A program made the position numbers and the translations under genes. The notes under the pieces were generated by a model that made no database searches, had not been told where the DNA came from, and was given only the letters and a program-made list of their open reading frames with translations. Of a stretch of 64,000 bases of DNA, positions 25,974 to 36,742 are shown piece by piece (position 1 is the stretch's first letter; every line of letters begins with the position of its first letter). Origin of the DNA: Denitromonas iodatirespirans (GTDB lineage Bacteria; Pseudomonadota; Gammaproteobacteria; Burkholderiales; Rhodocyclaceae); the NCBI RefSeq assembly GCF_018524365.1, contig NZ_JAEKFT010000025.1, forward strand, positions 1-64,000, written 5' to 3'.

Positions 25974-27386
25974 TCAGATCGTCTTGCGCTTGCTGACCGG
26001 CGGGATGTTGAGGGACTCGCGGTACTTGGCGACCGTCCGTCTGGCCACAACCATGCCCTGCTGGCTAAGTAAATCGGCTATTTTTGCGTCGGATAGAGGT
26101 TTTTTGCTGTCTTCGGCATCCACCAGTTGGCGAATCAGCGCCCGGATGGCCGTCGACGAGGCGGCCCCGCCGGTATCGGTGGCGACATGGCTGCCAAAGA
26201 AATACTTGAACTCCAGTACGCCGCGCGGCGTGGACATGAACTTCTGGGTGGTGACGCGGGAGATGGTGGACTCGTGCAGTTCCAGCTCTTCCGCGATCTC
26301 CCGCAGGGTCAGTGGACGCATTGCCACCTCGCCATAATCGAAGAACTGGCGCTGTTGGTCAACGATTGACTGGGCCACGCGCAGGATGGTGTCGAAGCGC
26401 TGCTGGACGTTCTTGATCAGCCATTTGGCCTCTTGCAGCTGGCCGCCCAGGTCGCCGTTGTTGCCGCGATTTTGCTGCAGCAGCTTGGCGTACAGCGCGT
26501 TCACCTTGAGCCGGGGCATGGCGTCGGCGTTGAGCACGGCGGTCCATCGCCCCTTGTACTTGCGCACCACCACGTCGGGAATCACATAGCGGGTGTCGTT
26601 GACCGCGAAGCGGGCACAGGGGCGCGGGCTGAGGCTGCAGATCAGGTGGTGGGCTTCGCGCAGGGCGTCTTCCGAGCACTGCAGGGTGCGGCGCAGGCGG
26701 TTGAAGTCGCGCTGGGCGAGCGTCTCGAGATGCTCGGTGACGATTGCCAGCGCCAGCCGGCGGGTGTCGCTCTCGGGCAGGGTGCGCAGTTGCAGCGCCA
26801 GGCACTCGCCCGGGGTGCGCCCGCCGACGCCGGCCGGATCGAGCTGCTGCAGATGCTGGAGTGCGATCTGCAGGTCGTCGAGTTCGATCTCGGCATCGTC
26901 GGACAGCAGCGGCAACAGCTCTTCGAGCGGTTGGCTCAGGTAGCCGTCGTCGTCCAGCGCTTCGATCAGGAAGCGCACCAGGGCGCGATCCCGGTCGGAC
27001 AGCGGGGTGAGCGCGACCTGCTGGTCGAGGTGTTCGCGCAGCGTGATCTCGGCGGCATGGAAGGACTGGAAATCGGAGTCGTCCTCGTCGTCTCGATGGG
27101 TGGTGCTGCCGGTGCCCACGCTCATCCAGTCGCCCATGTCGTCGAGCGGCGACTCGGCGGCCGGCTCGTCGCGTTCGCTGGGGCCTTCGGTGGGCGCTTC
27201 GGGCGGCGTCTCGCGGGCGTCGTCGCGCGGATCGTCGTCGCGTTCGAGCAGCGGGTTGTCGAGCAAGGCCTGCTCGATTTCCTGGTTCAGCTCGATGGTC
27301 GACAGTTGCAACAGCTTGATCGACTGCTGCAACTGCGGCGTGAGCGTGAGGTGCTGGGAGAGTTTGAGCTGGAGCGTCGGCTTCAT
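25974..27386 (-). CDS. rpoN: RNA polymerase sigma-54 factor
   Basis: 470 residues. Region I is Leu/Gln-rich (LQLKLSQHLTLTPQLQQSI), region II is acidic (about 50-110), and region III ends with the RpoN box ARRTVAKYRE that recognises the -24 element. It directs core polymerase to -24/-12 promoters opened by enhancer-binding ATPases. It lies between lptB and hpf. A near-consensus sigma54 promoter is found in this window ahead of the PEP-CTERM gene. Confidence 0.98.
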   Translation of the reverse strand: MKPTLQLKLSQHLTLTPQLQQSIKLLQLSTIELNQEIEQALLDNPLLERDDDPRDDARETPPEAPTEGPSERDEPAAESPLDDMGDWMSVGTGSTTHRDDEDDSDFQSFHAAEITLREHLDQQVALTPLSDRDRALVRFLIEALDDDGYLSQPLEELLPLLSDDAEIELDDLQIALQHLQQLDPAGVGGRTPGECLALQLRTLPESDTRRLALAIVTEHLETLAQRDFNRLRRTLQCSEDALREAHHLICSLSPRPCARFAVNDTRYVIPDVVVRKYKGRWTAVLNADAMPRLKVNALYAKLLQQNRGNNGDLGGQLQEAKWLIKNVQQRFDTILRVAQSIVDQQRQFFDYGEVAMRPLTLREIAEELELHESTISRVTTQKFMSTPRGVLEFKYFFGSHVATDTGGAASSTAIRALIRQLVDAEDSKKPLSDAKIADLLSQQGMVVARRTVAKYRESLNIPPVSKRKTI

Positions 27387-27398
27387 GATGGTGCGGCC

Positions 27399-28107
<709 letters not shown>

Positions 28108-28121
<14 letters not shown>

Positions 28122-28554
28122 CGTCGCGGTCTTTCAATATTCTGTGAATCACATCGGCACCAAAGCCGCGCCCCTGAAGAAACCGCGCCTGCCGCGCCCA
28201 CTCCCGGGCATCGGCCGGCGCTGCCCCGAACTTCTTTGCCCAGACATCCCGCGCGCGGGTGATGTCGTCGCTGTCGCGCCCTTCATCCAGCGCCGCGGCG
28301 ATGATCTCGTCGCTCACGCCGCGCTGCTTCAGGTCTTGCACGATGCGCCGGCTGCCAAAGCGCGATTGGCGGCTGCGTACATAACTTTCGGCAAAGCGGA
28401 GGTCCGACTGAAGGTCCACTTCCGCGAGTCGGTCGAGCACGGCGGCGATGTCTTCGTCGCTGCCGTGCGTGGCCAGCTTGCGGGTCAGCTCGGCGCGGCT
28501 GTGGTCGCGCTGCGACAGCAGCCGCAGCGCACGCGCCTTGAGTGGCTCGCTCAT
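28108..28554 (-). CDS. recX: RecA regulator RecX
   Basis: 148 residues with three-helix RecX repeats: [19 protein letters not shown], then [19 protein letters not shown] and [17 protein letters not shown]. RecX limits RecA filament extension. The start lies eight bases downstream of the recA stop, and the end overlaps the lptB start. Confidence 0.94.
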
Positions 28555-28562
28555 GCCGTGCG

Positions 28563-29600
<1,038 letters not shown>

Positions 29601-29629
29601 CGTGGGGTCCTCTTAAAACGTGCGTTGGA

Positions 29630-30133
29630 TTATGGCACAGACTTTGCTGGCATGTCGGTGATAAGGAGCTGTTGGAGGGCGTGGATCACGGCCTGTCGGC
29701 GGACCGATTCGCGGTCGCCGGCGAACTGGCGGGTCTCGGTGACCGGCGCTTGCGCCGGCTGCGCCCAGGCGAAGCATACGGTACCCACCGGCTTGCCGGG
29801 GCGGCCGCCGGTCGGGCCGGCGATGCCCGATACCGCAATCGCCACCTGGGCGTCGCTGTGCGCCAGGGCGCCGGCGGCCATGGCGGCGACCACCGGCTCG
29901 CTGACCGCGCCGACGCTGTCGAGCAGCGTCGTCGGCACGCCCAGTTGGCGCATCTTGGCGGCGTTGGAGTAGGTCACCCAGCCGCTGTCGAACCAGTCGG
30001 AGCTGCCGGCGATGGCGGTCAGTGCCTGGGCGATCCAGCCGCCGGTGCACGACTCGGCGGTAACCAGGCGCCACTGGCGGTCGAGCAGCCACTGGCCGGT
30101 GCGTTGGGCGAGGGCGTCGAGTTCGGCATCCAT
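29630..30133 (-). CDS. pncC: Nicotinamide-nucleotide amidohydrolase (CinA C-terminal domain)
   Basis: 167 residues from the ATG at 30133. This is the stand-alone CinA C-terminal domain: LVTAESCTGGWIAQALTAI carries the catalytic Ser, followed by GWVTYSNAAK and VAIAVSGIAGPTGG. It deamidates NMN to nicotinate mononucleotide in NAD salvage. It is four bases downstream of pgpA. The N-terminal molybdopterin-like domain of full-length CinA is absent, as in E. coli PncC. Confidence 0.93.
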   Translation of the reverse strand: MDAELDALAQRTGQWLLDRQWRLVTAESCTGGWIAQALTAIAGSSDWFDSGWVTYSNAAKMRQLGVPTTLLDSVGAVSEPVVAAMAAGALAHSDAQVAIAVSGIAGPTGGRPGKPVGTVCFAWAQPAQAPVTETRQFAGDRESVRRQAVIHALQQLLITDMPAKSVP

Positions 30134-30137
30134 GGGC

Positions 30138-30620
30138 TCAATGGTCCAGCAGACGGGCGGCAATGGCCAGCACCAGCAAGGTGTAGCCGGCCGCGATGAC
30201 ATCGTCGAGCATCACGCCGAAGCCGCCCTTGACCTTGCTGTCGGCCCATTTGATGGGCTGCGGCTTGACGATGTCGAAGAGGCGGAACAGCACGAAGGCG
30301 GCCAGTTGCCAGGCCAGCGTGTCGGGCGTGAAGAGGAGCACCAGCCAGAACGGCACCATCTCGTCCCAGACGATGGCGCCATGGTCCGACACGCCGAGCG
30401 CCCGGCCGGTGCGATCGGCCGCGACGATGCCGAAGACGAAGGCGGTGAGCAGGAAGACCAGAAAGGCGGCATCGCCCAGCGGCGCATGCAGCACTGGGAA
30501 CAGCAGCCAGGCGGCCAGTGTGCCGGCGGTGCCGGGGGCCTTGGGCGACAGGCCCGAGCCGAGGCCGAGGGCGATGAAATGCGCGGGGTGGGCAAAGAGA
30601 AACTGGACGGTCGGGCGCAT
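30138..30620 (-). CDS. pgpA: Phosphatidylglycerophosphatase A
   Basis: 160 residues, an integral membrane PgpA with four hydrophobic helices. GLGSGLSPKAPGTAGTL and the acidic VWDEMVPFW segment, then RLFDIVKPQPIKWAD and GGFGVMLDDVIAAG, are conserved. It dephosphorylates phosphatidylglycerophosphate to phosphatidylglycerol in the inner membrane. It sits between thiL and pncC in the common thiL-pgpA order. Confidence 0.93.
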   Translation of the reverse strand: MRPTVQFLFAHPAHFIALGLGSGLSPKAPGTAGTLAAWLLFPVLHAPLGDAAFLVFLLTAFVFGIVAADRTGRALGVSDHGAIVWDEMVPFWLVLLFTPDTLAWQLAAFVLFRLFDIVKPQPIKWADSKVKGGFGVMLDDVIAAGYTLLVLAIAARLLDH

Positions 30621-30648
30621 CGGGTCGGGGCGGAGGCGAAATGGCGGA

Positions 30649-30675
30649 GTATAGGCTCAGAACGGGCTCAGAACG
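30649..30675 (-). promoter_or_regulatory. -10-like element with tandem 11-bp repeats ahead of pgpA
   Basis: On the minus strand CGTTCTGAGCC occurs twice in exact tandem (30665-30675, 30654-30664) and runs directly into TATACT (30649-30654), 29 bases ahead of the pgpA start. The repeats could be an activator site. Confidence 0.35.
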
Positions 30676-30757
30676 CGCCAATGAATCGACCGGGCGGCCC
30701 GATGGCGGCCTGGGGGATTCGCCGGCGCCCCCGGTGTGACGATGGCTTCATTCGGAC

Positions 30758-31720
30758 TCAGCCGGTGAAGTGGTCGAAGCCGTTACGGGTCAGCGGTACG
30801 GCGGTGCCGTCGGCCTCGCGCAGGCGCAGGCCCTGCGTTGGCGGCGTGATGTGGCCGATGCGATGCAGCGGCAGCGCCAGGCGCTGGCTGAGGGCGTCGA
30901 TGTCGGCGCGCCGCTCGGCCGGGGCGGTGAACAGCAATTCGTAGTCGTCGCCGCCGGACAAACAGGCCAGGCGCGCACGCGCGGCATCTGCGCAGGCGTC
31001 CACCAGCAGGGCCTCGGGCAGCCGTGCGGCGTCGATCTCGGCGCCCACGCCGCTGGCGTCGAGGATGTGGCCGAGATCGCCGAGCAGGCCGTCCGAGACA
31101 TCCAGCATGGCGCTGGCGATGCCGCGCAGCGCCGGCCCAAGGTCGGTGCGCGGCTGCGGGCGGTGCAGGGCGGCGAGGCAGGCGTCGCGGTGTGGGGCGG
31201 CCAGCGGGAGGTGGTCGCGCAGGTGCCACAGGGCGAGCGCGGCCCGGCCGGGCTGCCCGGAGACCCACAGATCGTCGCCCGCGCGCGCGCCGTCGCGGCG
31301 GATGGCGGTGCCAGTGGGCACTTCGCCACAGATCGTGATGCTCAGGTTGCGCGGCCCGCGCGTGGTGTCGCCGCCGGCCAGATCGACGTCGAAGGCCTCG
31401 GCGCAGGCATAGAAGCCGTCGGCAAAGGCCGCCAGCCAGGCCTCGTCGGCCTCGGGCAGGGCCAGCGCCAGCAGCGCCCAGCGCGGTGCGGCGCCCATCG
31501 CGGCGATGTCGGACACGTTCACCGCCAGGCTTTTCCAGCCCAGATCGCGGGCGTCGGTGTCGGCGAAGAAGTGCCGGCCTTCGACCAACATGTCGACAGA
31601 CACCACCAGCTGATGCCCGGGCGCGACGCGCCACAGCGCCGCGTCGTCACCGCCGGCCAGGTCGGTGTGGCGGGTGGGGCGCGAAAAATGGCGGCGGATG
31701 AGATCGAATTCGGAAGCCAT
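30758..31720 (-). CDS. thiL: Thiamine-monophosphate kinase
   Basis: 320 residues from MASEFDLIRRHF. PurM/ThiL fold: DLAGGDDAALW, VSVDMLVEGRHF, SLAVNVSDIAAMGA, DVDLAGGDTTRG, MLDVSDGLLGDL and SGGDDYELLF are all in order. It converts thiamine monophosphate to thiamine diphosphate with ATP. In E. coli nusB lies directly upstream; here the NAGGN operon on the opposite strand separates them. The gene is divergent from that operon across 215 bases. Confidence 0.95.
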   Translation of the reverse strand: MASEFDLIRRHFSRPTRHTDLAGGDDAALWRVAPGHQLVVSVDMLVEGRHFFADTDARDLGWKSLAVNVSDIAAMGAAPRWALLALALPEADEAWLAAFADGFYACAEAFDVDLAGGDTTRGPRNLSITICGEVPTGTAIRRDGARAGDDLWVSGQPGRAALALWHLRDHLPLAAPHRDACLAALHRPQPRTDLGPALRGIASAMLDVSDGLLGDLGHILDASGVGAEIDAARLPEALLVDACADAARARLACLSGGDDYELLFTAPAERRADIDALSQRLALPLHRIGHITPPTQGLRLREADGTAVPLTRNGFDHFTG

Positions 31721-31866
31721 GGTCGGGTCACGAGTCGTGGGCAGCCAGCATAGCGCGGCCGGCCGTTCGGCCCAAGCGGCGAGCGGCGCCGGTCGTGGAG
31801 GGGTCTTCAAGAAATGCGAATCGGGTATTCGTTTCGTCTTGAAACCTTTGTGCAAAACAATTTTGT

Positions 31867-31872
31867 TACAAT
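31867..31872 (+). promoter_or_regulatory. Possible -10 for the NAGGN operon
   Basis: TACAAT lies in the only AT-rich stretch before the operon. The best -35 (TTGAAA at 31839) is 22 bases away, too long for a standard sigma70 promoter, so a stress sigma factor or activator may be involved. A CCGCGCG/CGCGCGG inverted repeat lies between it and the start codon. Confidence 0.3.
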
Positions 31873-31935
31873 GCATCGGCTAAGGGTTCCGCCGCGCGCG
31901 CTTTGGCCCGCGCGGCCAAGTGATGAGGACAGTGC

Positions 31936-33708
31936 ATGTGTGGAATAGCAGGTGAGATCCGGTTCGACGGGGCCATGCCCGACGCCACGGCCTTGGGGCG
32001 GATGGTGGCGGCGCAGACGCGACGCGGGCCAGACGGCGCCGGGTTGGACGTTCAGTTGGGGCGCGGTTTCGGTCATCGCCGACTGAAGATCATGGATTTG
32101 TCAGAGGCGGCCCAGCAGCCGATGTTCGACCCGGCGCTGGGCGTCGGTATCGTGTTCAACGGCGCGGTCTACAACCACCCCGAGCTGCGCGCCGAGCTCG
32201 AAGGCCTGGGGTATTCCTTCTACTCGCATGGCGACACCGAAGTGCTGCTCAAGGCCTATCACGCCTGGGGGCTGGACTTCGTGCAGCGGCTCAACGGCAT
32301 GTTCGCCTTCGCTATCTGGGAGCGCGACTCCGGCAAGGTCGTGTTCGGCCGCGACCGGCTCGGCATCAAGCCCTTTTATTACACCGAGGTCGACGGCGCC
32401 TTGCGCTTCGCCTCGTCGATGCCGGCACTGCTCCAGGCCGGCGGCGTGGATAGCAGCATCGATCCGGTGGCGCTCAACAGTTATCTCTCGTTCCATGCCG
32501 TGGTGCCGGCGCCCTATACCCTGCTCAAGGGCGTGCGCAAGCTGGCGCCGGGCATGCTGATGGTGGTGCACCCCGATGGCCGTCGGGAGGAGAAGACCTT
32601 CTGGTCGCTGCAGGCGGTGCGCACCGCCGAGGACGAGGCGCGCAGCTTCGACGACTGGTGCGATCTGCTGCTCGAACAGCTGCGCGCGGCGGTCAAGCGC
32701 CGCTTGGTGGCCGACGTGCCGGTCGGCGCGCTGCTCTCGGGCGGCGTCGATTCGAGCCTGATCGTCGGCCTGATGGCCGAGGCCAGGGTGCGCGACCTGC
32801 ACACCTACAACGTCGGCTTCGAGGATGTGGGCGGCGAGAAGGGCAACGAGTTCGAATACGCGCAGATCGTCGCCGACCGTTTCGAGACCCGCCATGAGCG
32901 CATCTTCGTGCCCGAGGCCGACCTGCTCAAGCGCCTGCCCGAAGCGGTCGAGGCGATGAGCGAGCCGATGGTCAGCCATGACTGCATCGGCTTCTACCTG
33001 CTCTCCGAGGCGGTGTCGCGCCATACCAAGGTGGTGCAGAGCGGCCAGGGGGCGGACGAGGTCTTCGGCGGCTACCACTGGTATCCCAAGCTCGACGGCA
33101 GCACCGATCCGGTCGGCGACTACCTGGCCGCCTTCCGCGATCGTGACTACGCTGAATATAAGCAGGTGGTGCAAACCGCCTATCACGCCGAGGATTTCAG
33201 CGGCCGCTTCGTGGCCGAGCGCTTTGCCCTGCCGGGCGCCGAGGACCCGGTCGATCAGGCGCTGCGCCTCGACACCACCGTGATGCTGGTCGACGATCCG
33301 GTCAAACGGGTGGACAACATGACCATGGCTTTCGGCCTGGAGGCACGGGTGCCCTTCCTCGACCACGAGCTGGTCGAGTTTGCCGCGCGCATCCCGGCCC
33401 GTCACAAGCTGGCCCATGGCGGCAAGGGCGTGCTCAAGGAGACCGCTCGGCGGGTCATCCCGGCGGCCGTCATCGACCGGCCCAAGGGCTACTTCCCGGT
33501 GCCGGCGCTCAAGTATCTGCAAGGCTCGGTGCTCGATACCGTGCGCGACGCGCTGAGCAGCCGCGCCGCCCGCGAACGCGGGCTGTTCCAGCCCGGCTAT
33601 GTCGAGAAGCTGCTGGCCAGTCCGGGCGAGCACATCACCCCGCTGCGCGGCTCCAAGCTTTGGCAGCTCGGCCTGCTGGAGTGGTGGCTGCAGACCCATC
33701 TTCCCTGA
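31936..33708 (+). CDS. N-acetylglutaminylglutamine amidotransferase (NAGGN synthesis)
   Basis: 590 residues of the asparagine-synthase B type. The MCGIAGEIRF start exposes Cys2, the N-terminal glutaminase nucleophile. The C-terminal AsnB domain has the PP-loop LLSGGVDSSLI, then QSGQGADEVFGGYHWY. Next to a fused GNAT/ATP-grasp ligase and an M42 peptidase it matches the NAGGN 'trio' rather than true asparagine synthetase. It amidates N-acetylglutaminylglutamate-type dipeptide to the osmolyte N-acetylglutaminylglutamine amide. First gene of the operon; the next starts six bases after its stop. Confidence 0.92.
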   Translation: MCGIAGEIRFDGAMPDATALGRMVAAQTRRGPDGAGLDVQLGRGFGHRRLKIMDLSEAAQQPMFDPALGVGIVFNGAVYNHPELRAELEGLGYSFYSHGDTEVLLKAYHAWGLDFVQRLNGMFAFAIWERDSGKVVFGRDRLGIKPFYYTEVDGALRFASSMPALLQAGGVDSSIDPVALNSYLSFHAVVPAPYTLLKGVRKLAPGMLMVVHPDGRREEKTFWSLQAVRTAEDEARSFDDWCDLLLEQLRAAVKRRLVADVPVGALLSGGVDSSLIVGLMAEARVRDLHTYNVGFEDVGGEKGNEFEYAQIVADRFETRHERIFVPEADLLKRLPEAVEAMSEPMVSHDCIGFYLLSEAVSRHTKVVQSGQGADEVFGGYHWYPKLDGSTDPVGDYLAAFRDRDYAEYKQVVQTAYHAEDFSGRFVAERFALPGAEDPVDQALRLDTTVMLVDDPVKRVDNMTMAFGLEARVPFLDHELVEFAARIPARHKLAHGGKGVLKETARRVIPAAVIDRPKGYFPVPALKYLQGSVLDTVRDALSSRAARERGLFQPGYVEKLLASPGEHITPLRGSKLWQLGLLEWWLQTHLP

Positions 33709-33714
33709 GCCGAC

Positions 33715-35463
33715 ATGATCAGAAAACACGTTACCCGCGCCCTGCGCCCCGGCAGCCAGCCCTTGCATTTGTCGGCCGGGCAGCCCGACTATCGCGACAT
33801 GCCGGCCAACGGGGTGGTCGAGTGCGGCTGGGGACGCTGGCTGCCGGCACAGACCTACACCACGCCGGGGGAGCTGGCCGCGGCGCTGCTCGAAGAGCGG
33901 CCCGGGCAGCGCGACATCGCCTTCTACGTGGCGCGACCGCATGTGGTGGTGGCGCAGGCGCCGCAGCAATTGTTCGTCGATCCGTCCGAGACCTTTCGCC
34001 TCGGCCTCGGCGGCTATCGGCCGCAGCGCGCCGGGCGCCGGGGCTTCACCTTGCGGCGCCTGCGTACGCGCAGCGACGTGGCGGCGATCAACGCCCTCTA
34101 CGGCAGCCGCAAGATGGTGCCGGTCGAGCCGCAACGGGTATGGCGCCAGCGTGCCGAGCGGCACATCACCTGGGCGCTGGCCGAAGACCGCCACAGCGGC
34201 GAGATCATCGGCGTGGCGATGGGGCTCGACCATGTCGAGGCCTTCGCCGACCCGCAGGCGGGCAGCAGCCTGTGGTCGCTGGCGGTGGCGCCGCAGGCGG
34301 CCCACCCGGGCGTCGGCGAGGCGCTGGTGCGCTATCTGGCCGAGCATTTCCAGGCCCGCGGACGCGCCTGGATGGACGTGTCGGTGATGCATGACAACGC
34401 GCAGGCCATCGCCCTCTACGAGAAGCTCGGCTTCCAGCGCATCAGCGTGTTCGCGGTCAAGCGGCGCAACGCCATCAACGAGCCCTTCTACACCCAGCCG
34501 GTCGAGAAAGAGGCCGACCTCAACCCCTATGCCCGGTTGATCACCGACGAGGCGCGCAAGCGCGGCATCCATGTCGAGGTGCTCGACGCGGCCAACGGAT
34601 ACTTCCGGCTCTCGCTGGGCGGGCGCAGCCTGGTGTGCCGCGAGTCGCTCACCGAGCTGACCTCGGCCATCGCCATGAGCCGTTGCCAGGACAAGCGGGT
34701 GACGCTCAGGCTGCTTGCCGAGGCCGGGCTCAAGGTGCCGGCGCAGCGGGTCGCCGACGGCTCGCCGGCCGATGCCGAGTTCCTCGCCGCCCAGGGCGCG
34801 GTGGTGGTCAAGCCGGTCGAGGGCGAGCAGGGCAAGGGCATCAGCGTCAATATCACCACCACAGACGAGCTGACCGCCGCCATCGAACGCGCCCGCCACT
34901 TTTGCGATCGCGTGCTGATCGAGGCCTTCTGCCCGGGGCAGGACCTGCGCATCGTGGTCATCGATTTCCAGGTCGTGGCAGCTGCGGTGCGCCGCCCGCC
35001 GATGGTGGTCGGCGACGGCGTGAGCACCATCCGCGCACTGATCGAGAAGCAGAGCCGGCGGCGCCAAGCGGCCACCGACGGCGAATCGAGCATTCCGATG
35101 GATGCGGAAACACAGCGTTGCGTGGCTGGGCGCGGCTATGCGCTGGACGACGTGCTGAGCGCCGAGACCGAGCTGACGGTGCGCAACACCGCCAATCTGC
35201 ACACCGGCGGCACCATCCATGACGTCACCGACAGTCTGCACCCGGTGCTGCGCCGCGATGCCGAGGCCGCCGCGCGGGCGCTGGACATCCCGGTCACTGG
35301 CCTGGACTTCATCGTCCCCGATCCGGCCGAGGCCGAGTACGTGATCATCGAGGCCAACGAACGCCCCGGCCTGGCCAACCATGAGCCCCAGCCGACCGCA
35401 GAACGTTTCATCGACCTGCTGTTTCCGCGCACCCGGGCCCAACCCCACCAAGGAGAGCGCTGA
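33715..35463 (+). CDS. ngg: N-acetylglutaminylglutamine synthetase (GNAT + ATP-grasp)
   Basis: 582 residues. The N-terminal part (about 100-260) is a GNAT acetyltransferase with SLAVAPQAAHPGVGEALV and ALYEKLGFQ. The C-terminal half (about 290-575) is a cyanophycin-synthetase-like ATP-grasp domain: VVVKPVEGEQGKGISVN, RIVVIDFQVVAAAVRRPP and VIIEANERPG with metal-binding Asn/Glu. The enzyme acetylates and joins glutamines to build the NAGGN backbone. The stop overlaps the M42 gene start by one base. This fusion is diagnostic of the osmoprotectant operon. Confidence 0.93.
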   Translation: MIRKHVTRALRPGSQPLHLSAGQPDYRDMPANGVVECGWGRWLPAQTYTTPGELAAALLEERPGQRDIAFYVARPHVVVAQAPQQLFVDPSETFRLGLGGYRPQRAGRRGFTLRRLRTRSDVAAINALYGSRKMVPVEPQRVWRQRAERHITWALAEDRHSGEIIGVAMGLDHVEAFADPQAGSSLWSLAVAPQAAHPGVGEALVRYLAEHFQARGRAWMDVSVMHDNAQAIALYEKLGFQRISVFAVKRRNAINEPFYTQPVEKEADLNPYARLITDEARKRGIHVEVLDAANGYFRLSLGGRSLVCRESLTELTSAIAMSRCQDKRVTLRLLAEAGLKVPAQRVADGSPADAEFLAAQGAVVVKPVEGEQGKGISVNITTTDELTAAIERARHFCDRVLIEAFCPGQDLRIVVIDFQVVAAAVRRPPMVVGDGVSTIRALIEKQSRRRQAATDGESSIPMDAETQRCVAGRGYALDDVLSAETELTVRNTANLHTGGTIHDVTDSLHPVLRRDAEAAARALDIPVTGLDFIVPDPAEAEYVIIEANERPGLANHEPQPTAERFIDLLFPRTRAQPHQGER

Positions 35464-36668
35464 TGGCCAACAAAGACTATCCCTTCGACTACGACTACCT
35501 CGAAGAAACCCTGCTTCAGCTGCTGGCGATTCCCAGCCCGGTCGGCTACACCGACGCGGTCGCACGCTACACCGCCGGCCAGCTCGAAGCGATGGGTATC
35601 CCCTATGAAATGACCCGCCGCGGGGCCATCCGCGCCACGCTCAAGGGCGAGGAGCCGCGACCGGCGCGGGCCATCGTGGCCCATCTCGACACCCTCGGTG
35701 CGATGGTGCGCGAGATCAAGCCCAACGGCCGTCTCGGCATCGTGCCGATCGGCCACTGGTCCTCGCGTTTCGCCGAGGGCGGCCGGCTCACCGTCTTCAC
35801 CGACAAGGGCCAGGTACGCGGCACCTGCCTGCCGCTGAAAACCTCGGGCCATGCCTTCGGGCCGGAGGTCGACACCCAGCCGAGCAGTTGGGACCATGTC
35901 GAGGTGCGGGTCGATGTGCCGGCACGCAACGCCATGGATCTCGAAGCGGCTGGCCTGCGGGTGGGCGACACCATCGCCTTCGACCCGCAGCCGGAGATCT
36001 GCCCCAACGGCTACATCATCTCCCGCTATCTCGACGACAAGGCCGCCGTCGCCGCGCTGCTCACCGCCTGCAAGTCGGTGCAGGACGGCAAGATGACCCC
36101 GCCGGTGGACGTGCATCCGCTGTTCACCATCACCGAAGAGGTCGGCTCCGGCGCCTCGGCCGCGCTGCATGGCGACATCGCCGAGATGCTCAGCCTCGAC
36201 ATCGCGATTGCCGCGCCGGGCCAGAACACCGACGAGCACGCCGTCACCATCTGCATGCAGGACATGGCCGGCCCCTTCGACTACCACCTCACGCGTAAGC
36301 TGATCGGCATCGCCGAGAAGTACAACATCTCGCATCGGCGCGATGTGTTCCGCTTCTACCGCAGCGACAGCGCCGCCGCGGTCGAGGCCGGCAACGACAT
36401 CCGCACCGCGCTGATCGGCTTCGGTGCCGACGCCTCGCATGCCTATGAGCGCACCCACCGGGGCGCACTGGCCGCGCTGACCCGGCTCACCACCTACTAT
36501 TTGATGAGCAAGCCGGTGGCGCGTCGCGACGAACGGATGCTGGGCTCGCTCGATGGCTTCACCGAGCAGCTCAGTCCCGAGGACATGGTCGTGCCGAGCA
36601 ATCCGCTGCCGACGCCGGGCGACTTCATGACGCACGACACGAAGGCGGGCGGCAACGAAAGCGAGTGA
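35463..36668 (+). CDS. Osmoprotectant NAGGN system M42-family peptidase
   Basis: 401 residues of the M42 (glutamyl aminopeptidase/endoglucanase) family. Metal ligands are visible in IVAHLDTLGAMV, YLDDKAAVAALL and ITEEVGSGASAAL, with a late YERTHRGALA His. It is the third member of the NAGGN trio and is thought to remove or recycle the osmolyte dipeptide; this role is inferred from conserved linkage. A bidirectional terminator follows. Confidence 0.9.
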   Translation: MANKDYPFDYDYLEETLLQLLAIPSPVGYTDAVARYTAGQLEAMGIPYEMTRRGAIRATLKGEEPRPARAIVAHLDTLGAMVREIKPNGRLGIVPIGHWSSRFAEGGRLTVFTDKGQVRGTCLPLKTSGHAFGPEVDTQPSSWDHVEVRVDVPARNAMDLEAAGLRVGDTIAFDPQPEICPNGYIISRYLDDKAAVAALLTACKSVQDGKMTPPVDVHPLFTITEEVGSGASAALHGDIAEMLSLDIAIAAPGQNTDEHAVTICMQDMAGPFDYHLTRKLIGIAEKYNISHRRDVFRFYRSDSAAAVEAGNDIRTALIGFGADASHAYERTHRGALAALTRLTTYYLMSKPVARRDERMLGSLDGFTEQLSPEDMVVPSNPLPTPGDFMTHDTKAGGNESE

Positions 36669-36685
36669 CGCAGGGCCGCAGGCAT

Positions 36686-36716
36686 GAAAAAGGCCGCGAC
36701 GAACGCGGCCTTTTTC
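36686..36716. terminator. Bidirectional rho-independent terminator
   Basis: AAAAAGGCCGCG, a five-base loop, then CGCGGCCTTTTT, between the convergent NAGGN operon and nusB. Confidence 0.92.
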
Positions 36717-36742
36717 GTGAACCGAGGTCCGGCGATGCGCGC

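Noticed and set aside
29601-29660. LexA (SOS) box ahead of recA
   Set aside because: Only a lone CTGTGCC half-like word is present; no CTGT-N8-ACAG.
31936-33708. Ordinary asparagine synthetase (asnB)
   Set aside because: The adjacent GNAT/ATP-grasp and M42 genes define the NAGGN operon, so the specialised amidotransferase role is better supported.
32101-35565. Long minus-strand open frame across the NAGGN genes
   Set aside because: Shadow of well-identified plus-strand genes; no recognisable domain.
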